Assembly (NCBI GenBank): GCA_023428135.1
Contig: JAEYZG010000033.1
Location: forward strand, 101,648-165,647
DNA: 64,000 nucleotides
From: Bacteroidota bacterium
GTDB lineage: Bacteria > Bacteroidota > Bacteroidia > Cytophagales > Cytophagaceae
Direction: 5' to 3'
Shown: one piece after another, positions 56,213 to 63,538 of the stretch
How the letters are laid out: each line of letters starts with the position of its first letter
Position numbering within the stretch: the stretch's first letter is position 1
The notes under the pieces: model-generated
What the model was told of the DNA's origin: nothing
Databases searched by the model: none
The model's input: the letters and a program-made list of their open reading frames with translations, nothing else
Made by a program: the position numbers and the translations under genes

Positions 56213-57043
56213 TCAATCACAATCATAAATTACCTCATCAATAGAAGTAGTAACCGGTTCTTCATTATTGGAAACCTTTTGTTTTATTACATTTCCATAC
56301 TGATCAAGCTCATAGAAGTATTCTGTGGTGGTATTTCAGAACTCGTCTTTTTAAGTAAATTTTTAGTCAATTTACCGAAAGCTTCAGGCCATAAGATATA
56401 AGTATTGCCATATCCCGTTCGGTTTATTAAATCAGAATAGTATTCATAAATAGTTGTAGAAGTAATAGTGCCATTTCTATACTCGGTCGCACTTATTACA
56501 TTACCATTATCTATTGTAACAATGATGGTAGTAGTATTTCTGTCAGAATATGTTCCATCTTCTGCTTTTTGTACACTTATATGATCTTGTTTGACCAGAT
56601 ATCCATCAATATTATACTCATAGTTAATAGTATCGTATTCGAAAGCTGTTGCAATACCATTTTTAGTACGAGAAACTCTCTTATATGCCCAATGAAACTC
56701 TCTTATATGCCCAATATTCAATTTTTCCGTTTGATCCTATTTTATATTTATGCAAGTCATCAAATCCAGGTCCCTTCATATTTTCGACAACACTATCATT
56801 ATAGTATGTCAATTCACTTCTGAATTCACTGATTTCATCTCCCAATGTCCAGTTAGTATTAACCCTGGACACTTTGCCATCCACATACTCTATATTCTGC
56901 AACATTCCCCTCTGATCAGACCTGATTTGTTTTATATAACAAGTTGCAGAGGGTGGATCGTAAGGAACAGGATCACTTTTTTTCTTGCAGGAAATATTGA
57001 TCAATACTAAGATCGATACAATGAACAAAAACTGTAGTTTCAT
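56213..57043 (-). pseudogene. Frameshifted member of the SCKKKSDP lipoprotein family
   Basis: Begins like its two paralogs at 59300 and 60592 (MKLQFLFIVSILVLINISCK, lipobox ending Cys20, then KKSDPVP) but is interrupted. A 22-base direct tandem duplication (56672-56693 and 56694-56715, core CTCTTATATGCCC) shifts the frame after KIEYWAYKRVS. A second frameshift near 56320 separates LLKK from the family end, which is still readable as EYFYELDQYGNVIKQKVS and IYDCD at the TGA 56213-56215. It is therefore a young pseudogene, or possibly two short products. Confidence 0.85.
56672..56715. repeat. 22-base tandem duplication inactivating a gene
   Basis: Two exact adjacent copies of a 22-base unit beginning GAAACTCTCTTATATGCCC. 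The length is not a multiple of three, which accounts for the frame break in the surrounding lipoprotein gene. Confidence 0.9.
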
Positions 57044-57502
57044 AAAAATCAATTTAAAAAGAATTTTAATACAATTTAAAACCTGGATTGATCCTATACA
57101 AATTTCCCATACCCCTCAGAGGCCTGTCAAGGGATAGAACAAAATGTATCTGAGCGTTTGAAAAAGAATTACCAAAAGTGATTATCAGAAAAATGATTAC
57201 CAGCTTATTAAAAGAGCGCATAGATTTTGATCATTAAAAGCGAAAACATATTTCGCTTGTATTAAAAATAAATTTTACCGATTGTAAAAATAACCCTTTT
57301 TTAGGGCAATTTATTTGTTGGGAATAAACAAGCAAATCAAAGACAATAGATCAATTGATTATCAGTCCATATATTTTTTTTTAAAAAAAATTCATATTTT
57401 CAAACTCCCTTACTTGACATACCTGTAACACAATTGCACTAATACCCTGCACTACAAACCCTTAACTTTCAACTTTGAGCTTTTAACTTTCAACTTTTCC
57501 CC
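57044..57502. other. Intergenic region with low-complexity CTTTCAACTTT repeats
   Basis: No gene is supported. Near 57461-57498 there are repeated CTTTCAACTTT/TTTTAACTTT phrases like those beside 56175 and 60555. These occur near gene ends in this region and look like simple sequence. Confidence 0.5.
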
Positions 57503-57510
57503 TATCTTTG
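57503..57510 (+). promoter_or_regulatory. Strong -7 box for the structured RNA
   Basis: TATCTTTG followed by CA is a full match to the Bacteroidota -7 consensus TAnnTTTG. The -33 position holds TTTT (about 57481-57484), not TTTG. The expected start is near 57517, giving a transcript of about 215 bases to the terminator at 57732. Confidence 0.55.
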
Positions 57511-57572
57511 CAACTTCAACTAAACCAGAACACTTTCGACTCAAAACACGACTAAAGACTTTTACATATAAA

Positions 57573-57732
57573 AATATTGCGTTAGCCTATTCTTACCTCT
57601 AAAACCGGCGAAAAATTTAAGAATGAAAGAATAGCTAGTGTTCCGCTATTGCGTGGACTTAGCTATTTTATTCGGGGTCCCTTCGCCGGTACCTAGAGGT
57701 AGTAGCTAATGTTCCACGCAATTTTTTTTTTT
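57573..57732 (+). ncRNA. Candidate structured RNA: long rod with terminal T tract (6S-like shape)
   Basis: A 160-base segment folds end to end. Pairs: ATTGCG (57576-57581) with CGCAAT (57717-57722); TTAGC (57582-57586) with GCTAA (57705-57709); TACCTCTA (57594-57601) with TAGAGGTA (57694-57701). Further in, ACCGGCGAA (57604-57612) pairs with TTCGCCGGT (57682-57690), and AGAATAGCTA (57628-57637) with TAGCTATTTT (57660-57669), with small internal loops and one large one. An 11-base T run follows the outer stem. This rod with internal bubbles and a built-in terminator resembles 6S RNA in shape, but I recognise no family sequence. It could alternatively be a leader of the gene at 57782. Confidence 0.6.
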
Positions 57733-57781
57733 CTAAACTTAACCGCTTTTGGAACGAAGCACTAAAACAACCAAAACAACT

Positions 57782-58048
57782 ATGGGGAAAAATCAGGAAA
57801 ACCAACAGACAATTGTCCTGAAAGAAGACACTGTTCTCAACCAGCACATCATCGATCAGCTCGACGAACTACTTTCGCTAGTTCCTCCTCAGGAATTGAT
57901 GCAAACAGTGATCTATATCTTTTTTATGTACATCTATTATGCTGAAAACGACGTCTATGACTCTGATCTCAAAACTACATCAGAGAACTTTTATCTGCTG
58001 TATGATTTTTTAACACATGCAGATAATGAGATGAGAAAAGCAGTGTAA
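57782..58048 (+). CDS. Small protein of unknown function next to the RNA candidate
   Basis: An 88-residue protein starting at ATG 57782 (MGKNQENQQT); a TTG 33 bases upstream would add a basic low-quality stretch and is rejected. The middle is a hydrophobic segment LMQTVIYIFFMYIYYAEND, which could be a membrane helix or a buried helix, flanked by acidic residues. No family is recognised. It starts 50 bases after the T tract of the RNA candidate and is closed by its own strong terminator, so both form a compact two-part unit. Confidence 0.7.
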   Translation: MGKNQENQQTIVLKEDTVLNQHIIDQLDELLSLVPPQELMQTVIYIFFMYIYYAENDVYDSDLKTTSENFYLLYDFLTHADNEMRKAV

Positions 58049-58071
58049 GTTGAACTAACCTTAAAGGAATC

Positions 58072-58113
58072 CTGACCTGCACGAACCAGTATAGTGCGGG
58101 TCAGCTTTTTTTT
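58072..58113 (+). terminator. Rho-independent terminator
   Basis: CTGACCTGCAC (58072-58082) pairs with GTGCGGGTCAG (58094-58104) with one G-T pair around an 11-base loop, followed by eight T. It lies 23 bases after the small gene. Confidence 0.9.
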
Positions 58114-58172
58114 GTAATATTATGATACAGGTTTGGTAGTACACCAGACGATCGTATTAACTAAGACATATA

Positions 58173-58805
58173 ATGAGATTATTATTAACATTTATTTTCT
58201 TTTTTGCTTTTTCAAGTGCATTTACACAAACTAAGATTTCCTCATTAATAAATGGAGTACAGGCTGCAAATTTGCCCTACTCTACAGAAGGTAGAGATAT
58301 ATCATTCAGAGAAAAAAGAAAAATACTCAGGGCAGAAGATAGTCTATTCAGAATATCAAGCCTTAAAGAAAAACTTCCCAGAACAGTAAATCCATATGGA
58401 TATTCTCCTTTTGGAGAAATAGACTGCACGGACACATCTGATTGCTTGAATCTAAGCGAGACAAAAGAGATTTCCATTCTTTCTTATATAAAAATAACAG
58501 AGAAGCTATACCTGCTACACATAGAATTAGATAAAACAGGAATTCTGATCAGCATCACAGCAGACGGCCAGCTGATGGATTGGATCTTTTCAAATAAACA
58601 TCTCAATGATGGCAATCCAAACGGAAACGTTTCAAGAGACTTTCTTATTACAACCGACAAGTCGATTAAAATTGACGAGACTTCCTGGGGAAAAAATACC
58701 ACTCCATATACATTTAAATCAACATTGATAATTGATCAAAATAATACAGAAAACGATCTCTATGGCCAGTTTGATTTGAGAAGCCTTTGTATTGATATTT
58801 TTTAG
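58173..58805 (+). CDS. Secreted protein of unknown function (intact paralog of the 52021 pseudogene)
   Basis: A 210-residue exported protein: signal peptide (FFFAFSSAFTQTK), then a charged helical part (REKRKILRAEDSLF), a Cys-containing segment (GEIDCTDTSDCLNL) and beta-rich sequence to LRSLCIDIF. No family recognised. Its own degraded copy lies 6 kb to the left at 52021-52597, and a REP hairpin follows immediately downstream. Presence of an intact and a decayed copy indicates duplication in this region. Confidence 0.78.
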   Translation: MRLLLTFIFFFAFSSAFTQTKISSLINGVQAANLPYSTEGRDISFREKRKILRAEDSLFRISSLKEKLPRTVNPYGYSPFGEIDCTDTSDCLNLSETKEISILSYIKITEKLYLLHIELDKTGILISITADGQLMDWIFSNKHLNDGNPNGNVSRDFLITTDKSIKIDETSWGKNTTPYTFKSTLIIDQNNTENDLYGQFDLRSLCIDIF

Positions 58806-58810
58806 AGAGC

Positions 58811-58915
58811 CAATAGTCCTCGTTTTCGAACGAGGATTTTCGAGAACGGCGAATGTATCGCCCATTCTCCAACAACACTCACCTTTACCAGCCTAGCAGA
58901 AAGGCTTTTATAAAG
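58811..58915 (+). mobile_element. REP double hairpin with short RAYT 3' remnant
   Basis: TCCTCGTT-TTCG-AACGAGGA (58817-58836) and GGCGA-ATGTA-TCGCC (from about 58848) form the two-hairpin REP unit seen around the RAYT gene. It is followed by AACACTCACCTTTACCAGCC, which matches the end of the transposase gene at about 61935. Confidence 0.75.
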
Positions 58916-59112
58916 TTATCTTTCTGATCCTACAGCTATTGACCAACCATCATGAAAAACTATAGAAAAAAAATATGAGCAAAAGATAAGTAATACACAA
59001 TACAAAAACAGCAATTGATAAAACTGTAAAATTAAAACGTGTGATAAAATCTTTACCATAAAGCTCATTTTTAAACAACTTATACCAATACTTAATATTT
59101 AAGATAAGCAAA
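58916..59112. other. Intergenic region
   Basis: AT-rich DNA between two RAYT remnants; nothing recognisable inside. Confidence 0.4.
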
Positions 59113-59215
59113 ACAGTCCTTTACTAATCCCCTCCTCCATAATTCACTGTATGAAATTTATTTCTACATCATATCTATATTAACCTAAGTCAATCGGATA
59201 AAATTAATGTGGGAA
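59113..59215 (-). pseudogene. Decayed RAYT 3' fragment (left)
   Basis: ACAGTCCTTTACTAATCCCC and, further on, TCATATCTATATTAACCTAA followed by GTCAATCGGAT align with the C-terminal coding part of the transposase at 61935-62095, with deletions. It starts the first of two tandem 1.2 kb units. Confidence 0.55.
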
Positions 59216-59299
59216 AGCTGGAATGAACATTCCATTTCCAGCAACTTCCCACTTTAGGCTCTCAACTTAAACTTTAAACCATATCTAAGCTTCCAGTTT

Positions 59300-60097
59300 T
59301 CAATCACAATCATAAACTACCTCAATAGCAGTAGTAGCCGACCCACCATTAGAAGAGACCTTTTGTTTTATTACATTACCATACTGATCAAGATCATAAA
59401 AGTATTCTTTGACGGAATTCTCAGTTATCTCCTTTTTAAGCAAATTTCTACTCATTTTACCATAAACTTCAGGCCACGTACTGTACAATTTGCCATTTCC
59501 TTTTCGGTTTATTAAATCAGTATCGTATTCATATAAAGTTTCATTAGTAAAAGTACCATCTCTAAACTCGGTCTTGCTTACTATATTACCATTATCTATT
59601 GTATATATTGCTGTATGAGTGCTTTTATCAGAATATGACCCATCTTCTCTTATGCGCCAGGAAATGATCTCCTTCTTGACCAGATATCCATCATTGTCAT
59701 ATTCATAATAAGTTGTGGAATAGTCAAAAACTGTTGGAATACCATTGATACCTAATATCGGCGACTTAGTACTCATATGTTCAACTTTTCCGTTTGCTCC
59801 AATGTTATATTTAAACACATAATCATATAAACGATCCTTAAGAACTTCTATCACACTATCTTTATAGTATTTTAATTCACTAATATGTATTTTGTTTTTA
59901 GCTCCCACATAAGTAGTAGTAACCCTGGATATTTTACCATCAATATACTCCATATTCTGCACCATCGAACCAGACCTAACTTGCTTTATATGGCAATTTC
60001 CAGAAGATGGACTGTTAGGAACAGGATCGCTTTTCTTCTTGCACGAAATGTTGATCAATAATAAGATAGATACAATGAACAAAAACTGTAGTTTCAT
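59300..60097 (-). CDS. Lipoprotein of the SCKKKSDP family (tandem copy A)
   Basis: A 265-residue lipoprotein: MKLQFLFIVSILLLINISCK with Cys19-20 lipobox region, KKSDPVPNSPSSGNCH, then repeated short beta pieces of the YxYDxxGxLVK type (TYYEYDNDGYLVKKEIIS, YDLDQYGNVIKQKVSSNG), reminiscent of RHS/YD-like or DUF4595-like surface proteins. The end is VVYDCD. It has a near-identical tandem paralog at 60592-61413 and a broken one at 56213-57043. Function unknown; the repeat type suggests a surface-exposed beta structure. Confidence 0.82.
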   Translation of the reverse strand: MKLQFLFIVSILLLINISCKKKSDPVPNSPSSGNCHIKQVRSGSMVQNMEYIDGKISRVTTTYVGAKNKIHISELKYYKDSVIEVLKDRLYDYVFKYNIGANGKVEHMSTKSPILGINGIPTVFDYSTTYYEYDNDGYLVKKEIISWRIREDGSYSDKSTHTAIYTIDNGNIVSKTEFRDGTFTNETLYEYDTDLINRKGNGKLYSTWPEVYGKMSRNLLKKEITENSVKEYFYDLDQYGNVIKQKVSSNGGSATTAIEVVYDCD

Positions 60098-60274
60098 AAA
60101 AATTAATTTAAAAATGATTTTAGTATAATTTTAAAAACTGTATTTACATAGTTCGTCAGCTAACTTCTGCGAAAATGAAATAAATGAATTTGGAATATTA
60201 ACTTAATGATGGAAAGAAAATTGTGGCCAACAAGAAATTTATTTTAGGCTCTATGACAGAAGTTCCAATAGTAC

Positions 60275-60335
60275 AACAGTCCTCATTTGAAAACGAGGAT
60301 TTTCGTGGATGGCGATTGTATTGCCAGATTCAAAC
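60275..60335. repeat. REP double hairpin between the tandem lipoprotein units
   Basis: GTCCTCATTTGAAAACGAGGA (60279-60299 region) and GGCGATTGTATTGCC form the same two hairpins as in the other REP copies, with a few substitutions in the first stem. Confidence 0.7.
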
Positions 60336-60336
60336 A

Positions 60337-60495
60337 ACAGTCACCTTTACTAATCCCTTCCCTCCTGCATAATCCTCGCATTGCTATACAAACAAATAAT
60401 GTTCCAGGTGTTCTACCAAACCAGCTCTGACAGGATTGTTATGTATGTAATATCTTTTCCATCATATCAATGTTGGTTAAATCAATCGGATGAGA
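60337..60495 (-). pseudogene. RAYT 3' fragment (truncated transposase copy)
   Basis: From 60337 (ACAGTCACCTTTACTAATCC) to about 60495 (TTAAATCAATCGGATGAGAT) the DNA follows the C-terminal coding region of the intact transposase at about 61935-62095 nearly base for base, including TGCATAATCCTCGCATTGCT and TCATATCAATGTTGGTTAAA. The rest of the gene is missing and the frame is broken. Confidence 0.85.
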
Positions 60496-60591
60496 TAAAT
60501 GTGGGAAAGCTGCAATGAACATTCCATTTCCAGCAACTTCCCCCTATATGCTATCAACTTTAACTTTAAACCATTTCTAAGCTTCCGATTT

Positions 60592-61413
60592 TCAATCACA
60601 GTCATAAACTACCTCAATAGCAGTAGTAGCCAAGTCACCATTACGGGACACCTTTTGTTTTATTACATTACCATACTGATCAAGATCATAAAAGTATTCT
60701 TTGACGGAGCTCCCAGCAAACTCCTTTTTAAGCAAATTTTTATTCATTTTACCATTAGCTTCATGCCACAAGGTGACTCCTTGTAAATTTCTACTCACAT
60801 CAATTTTATCATTCCGGTTTATTAAGTCAGTATAGTATTCATAATTAACTGTATTAGTAATAAGACCATCTCTATAATCCGTCTTGCTTATTACATTATC
60901 ATTATCTATTGTATAAATAGTTATAGTATGAGTATTTCTTTCAGGATAGGATCCATCGTCTTTTATCAACCTGCTAATAAACTCCTCTTTGACCAGATAT
61001 CCATCAATGTCATATTCATAATAAACTGTGTCATAGCTAAAAACTGTTGGAACATCATTGGTTGCAACCCTCACATTTTTTGTCCCCCTATATTCAATTT
61101 TTCCGTTTGATCCAATTTTATATCCCAACACTAAATCATAGGAAAGACCTATAAAATTTTCTATAACACTGTCATTATAGTATTTTATTTCACTAACATA
61201 TTCCTTAATGTCTTTCCCTGATGCAGCGTTAATTATTCCCCTGAATAATTTACCATCCTTATACTCCAGATTCCTTAATATATTACCAGACCTAACTTGC
61301 TTTATATGGCAATTTCCAGAAGATGGACTATTAGGAATAGGATCGCTTTTCTTCTTGCACGAAATGTTGATCAATAATAAGATAGATACAATGAACAAAA
61401 ACTGTAGTTTCAT
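60592..61413 (-). CDS. Lipoprotein of the SCKKKSDP family (tandem copy B)
   Basis: A 273-residue paralog of the protein at 59300-60097. The first 40 and the last 35 residues are almost identical (MKLQFLFIVSILLLINISCK; EYFYDLDQYGNVIKQKVS; VVYDCD), while the middle has diverged and gained a few residues (RNDKIDVSRNLQGVTLWHEA). This pattern, conserved ends with a divergent centre, suggests either selection on the middle or gene conversion at the ends. Lipoprotein export to the envelope is expected; no function can be named. Confidence 0.82.
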   Translation of the reverse strand: MKLQFLFIVSILLLINISCKKKSDPIPNSPSSGNCHIKQVRSGNILRNLEYKDGKLFRGIINAASGKDIKEYVSEIKYYNDSVIENFIGLSYDLVLGYKIGSNGKIEYRGTKNVRVATNDVPTVFSYDTVYYEYDIDGYLVKEEFISRLIKDDGSYPERNTHTITIYTIDNDNVISKTDYRDGLITNTVNYEYYTDLINRNDKIDVSRNLQGVTLWHEANGKMNKNLLKKEFAGSSVKEYFYDLDQYGNVIKQKVSRNGDLATTAIEVVYDCD

Positions 61414-61585
61414 AAAAATTAATTTAAAAATGTTTTTTAGTATAATTTTAAAAACTCTATTTACACAGTTCGTCAGCTAACTTCTGCGAAAATGTAATAA
61501 ATGAATTTGGAATATTAACTCAATAGATGGAAAGAAAATTGTGGCCAACAAGAAATTTATTTTAGGCTGTATTAACAGACCATTC
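61414..61585. other. 5' flank of lipoprotein copy B
   Basis: A stretch closely matching the flank of copy A (60098-60270), including TTCGTCAGCTAACTTCTGCG and TTGTGGCCAACAAGAAATTT. It holds the likely promoter, but no TAnnTTTG box is evident. It runs into a REP unit. Confidence 0.5.
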
Positions 61586-61640
61586 CAATAGTCCTCGTTT
61601 ACAACGAGGATTTCCGAGATCGGCGATTGTATCGCCAGAT
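61586..61640. repeat. REP double hairpin (left end of deleted RAYT element)
   Basis: GTCCTCGTTTACAACGAGGA (61591-61610) and GGCGATTGTATCGCC (61622-61636), followed by CAGATT, the form closest to the consensus among the copies in this window. Confidence 0.8.
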
Positions 61641-61850
61641 TAAAAAACAAGATGTATATGATTGCACGTAATCACAGTTTTCTTTATTGTACCACTGATT
61701 AGCGAATCAACAATAACATCCCGGTAATCTCTTCTGATAAATAAATCCATCCTTTTTATTACTGTACACATAAGGAACCTGAATCAGAAAAAAATATTTT
61801 TCTCCTGCCCACAGCTGAAAAATTAGTTGGTGAACTGTAAAAGAAATAAT
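61641..61850 (-). pseudogene. RAYT 5' fragment (internally deleted element)
   Basis: This matches the N-terminal coding part and leader of the intact transposase at 62330-62520 (shared AGCGAATCAACAATAACATC, CCCGGTAATCTCTTCTG, TTTTATTACTGTACA, TCTCCTGCC) but lacks the downstream catalytic His motif. With REP units on both sides it forms a shortened, non-autonomous element. Confidence 0.85.
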
Positions 61851-61930
61851 AAATAGCGATACAATCGCCGATCTCGGAAATCCTCGTTCGGAAACGAGGA
61901 CTATAGCCTGTCGGCGAATGTATCGCCATC
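61851..61930. repeat. Fused REP units between deleted and intact RAYT
   Basis: AATAGCGATACAATCGCCGA, then AAATCCTCGTTCGGAAACGA (hairpin TCCTCGTT/AACGAGGA) in reverse orientation to the preceding unit, directly followed by GGCGAATGTATCGCC in forward orientation. Two oppositely oriented REPs thus abut, as in bacterial BIMEs. Confidence 0.8.
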
Positions 61931-61931
61931 T

Positions 61932-62477
61932 TCAAATAACAGTCACCTTTACTAATCCCTTCCTTCCTGCATAATCCCTCGCACTGCTATACAAATAATG
62001 CTCAGGACTTTCTACCAGGCCTGCTCTAACAGGGTTATTATGAATATAATTTATCTTTTCCATCATATCAATGTTGGTTAAATCAATTGGACGACTACCA
62101 TCTTTCCAAATCTTATATTTCTCGGCCCTTCTGGTTCTCCTGGCTTCAAATGAAAACTTATCTTTCAACCATTCAGATCTGCTTTCATTAATATGATCCA
62201 TAGTTTCAATAAACATCTTTGATGTATACTTCTTAAAATCTCTAAGAAATGAAGACATGTCACCCGGTGGCGATGCTTGAGCAACGAGATGTATATGGTT
62301 ACTCATAATTACCCATGCGTAAATAATAATGCTCTTTTCATTGCTACAATGATTTAGCGAATCAACAATAACATCCCGGTAATCTCTTCTGGTAAATAAA
62401 TCTATCCATTTTATTACTGTACAAGTAATAAAATACGGAATATGCTGATCAGAAATAATGTATCTGTCTCCTGCCAT
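61932..62477 (-). CDS. REP-associated tyrosine transposase (RAYT), Y1/HUH family
   Basis: A 181-residue intact transposase of the IS200/IS605-related RAYT group. The HUH metal motif is H61-I-H63 in IMSNHIHLVAQA, the catalytic tyrosine is Y84 in FKKYTSKMF, and the later family block NPVRAGLVESPEHYLYSS is complete. RAYTs nick single-stranded REP hairpins and are thought to spread REP sequences while being domesticated single-copy genes. Matching REP hairpins lie on both sides and scattered over 58.8-62.6 kb, supporting a cognate relation. No IS200-type partner gene (TnpB) is present. Confidence 0.93.
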   Translation of the reverse strand: MAGDRYIISDQHIPYFITCTVIKWIDLFTRRDYRDVIVDSLNHCSNEKSIIIYAWVIMSNHIHLVAQASPPGDMSSFLRDFKKYTSKMFIETMDHINESRSEWLKDKFSFEARRTRRAEKYKIWKDGSRPIDLTNIDMMEKINYIHNNPVRAGLVESPEHYLYSSARDYAGRKGLVKVTVI

Positions 62478-62518
62478 AGCTGTAAAAAATTAGTTGGTTG
62501 AATTGCAAAAGTAATAAT

Positions 62519-62575
62519 AAATAGCGATACAATCGCTATTCCCGGAAATCCTCGTTGCAAACGAGGACTATTGGA
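62519..62575. repeat. REP double hairpin upstream of the RAYT gene
   Basis: ATAGCGATACAATCGCTAT (62521-62539) and TCCTCGTTGCAAACGAGGA (62550-62568) form two perfect hairpins just before the transposase gene, in inverse orientation to the unit downstream of it. Confidence 0.85.
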
Positions 62576-62669
62576 TATAGATTAAAATCAATAATCTTCC
62601 TCCTAAGTCTGATTTTATAAAGAGAAATGATCTTGATAATGCTGTTTTCTATCACAAAGCTGATTAAAA

Positions 62670-63468
62670 TCAAAAATGTACGACTTCCAGGTAATACCCT
62701 TTATCTAGTATATAGATTCTTTTTGTATCAAGGTCGTAATACTTAAGTTTAAAGGGGCAATTAGGTCTTTCTGCCCCACCAATCTCATCCTTATTCAGTC
62801 TATACATAGATGAAGTAAATTTACCATAACTGTCCCAAACAATAACTTCATAAATTTCCTTCTTAGACTTATGATTTTCAATTTTTATAAAGACATCATC
62901 TGAGTATAACATTGACTTATACTGAATACATGTAATTATCATATACTTATCCCTATCCGGTGCTAAACAGTAATTGTCTTCCTCATTATAAACATCATTA
63001 TGAAGATACCTAAAAAGTAAAAGATCATAAGCCTTTCCATTTGTTGTAAGAACAGGGAACGGACCAGGATATTCAATTTGATAATTTTGAAGATTAACAT
63101 TCAATATCCCATCATCATTTAGAACTACATAATTATCCTCGGATGGTTGATGGATACGGCTGTCATGGGGATTTTTTCCATCATCAGTATATATATTTAT
63201 TTTATGAACATTGTTTATTGAATCTATCAGACCTCCATATTCTAACCATGAATAAACAAAAAAAACATCATTATCTGATTCCCATAGTGTAGCATGTTCC
63301 TTTACATTAGCGGGCCTTTTTATATCCTTTTCATTTACAATTTCGAGGAGTTTTTCTAATTAGGAACATTCCAGGAGTGATCTCAAAAATCCGAGTTTCA
63401 TCAACTTGACAGAATCCATAGCAACAAATAGCCATAACGATGACTATAATTAAAAATTCTCTAATCAT
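62670..63468 (-). pseudogene. Frameshifted secreted protein of unknown function
   Basis: From ATG 63468 the frame reads MIREFLIIVIVMAICCYGFC (signal peptide or lipoprotein-like start) and continues to ITPGMFLIRKTP, ending at a stop. In the -1 relation the next frame continues without start codon as LLEIVNEKDIKRPANVKEHA and LWESDNDVFFVYSWLEYGG down to the stop at 62670, about 230 further residues. Removing one A from the run of five near 63350 would join them. So it is one gene broken by a single base, or a sequencing error in a homopolymer. No family recognised. Confidence 0.65.
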
Positions 63469-63538
63469 AATTTAATGCCATTAAGTTAAGGGGAAATAGA
63501 GTAAAACAATATGTAGAAAAGGGTTTTAATTATTAGAT

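Noticed and set aside
57576..57722. The rod structure considered as an integron attC site
   Set aside because: GTTAGCC fits the attC core only loosely, no integrase or cassette array is present, and the T tract favours an RNA terminator.
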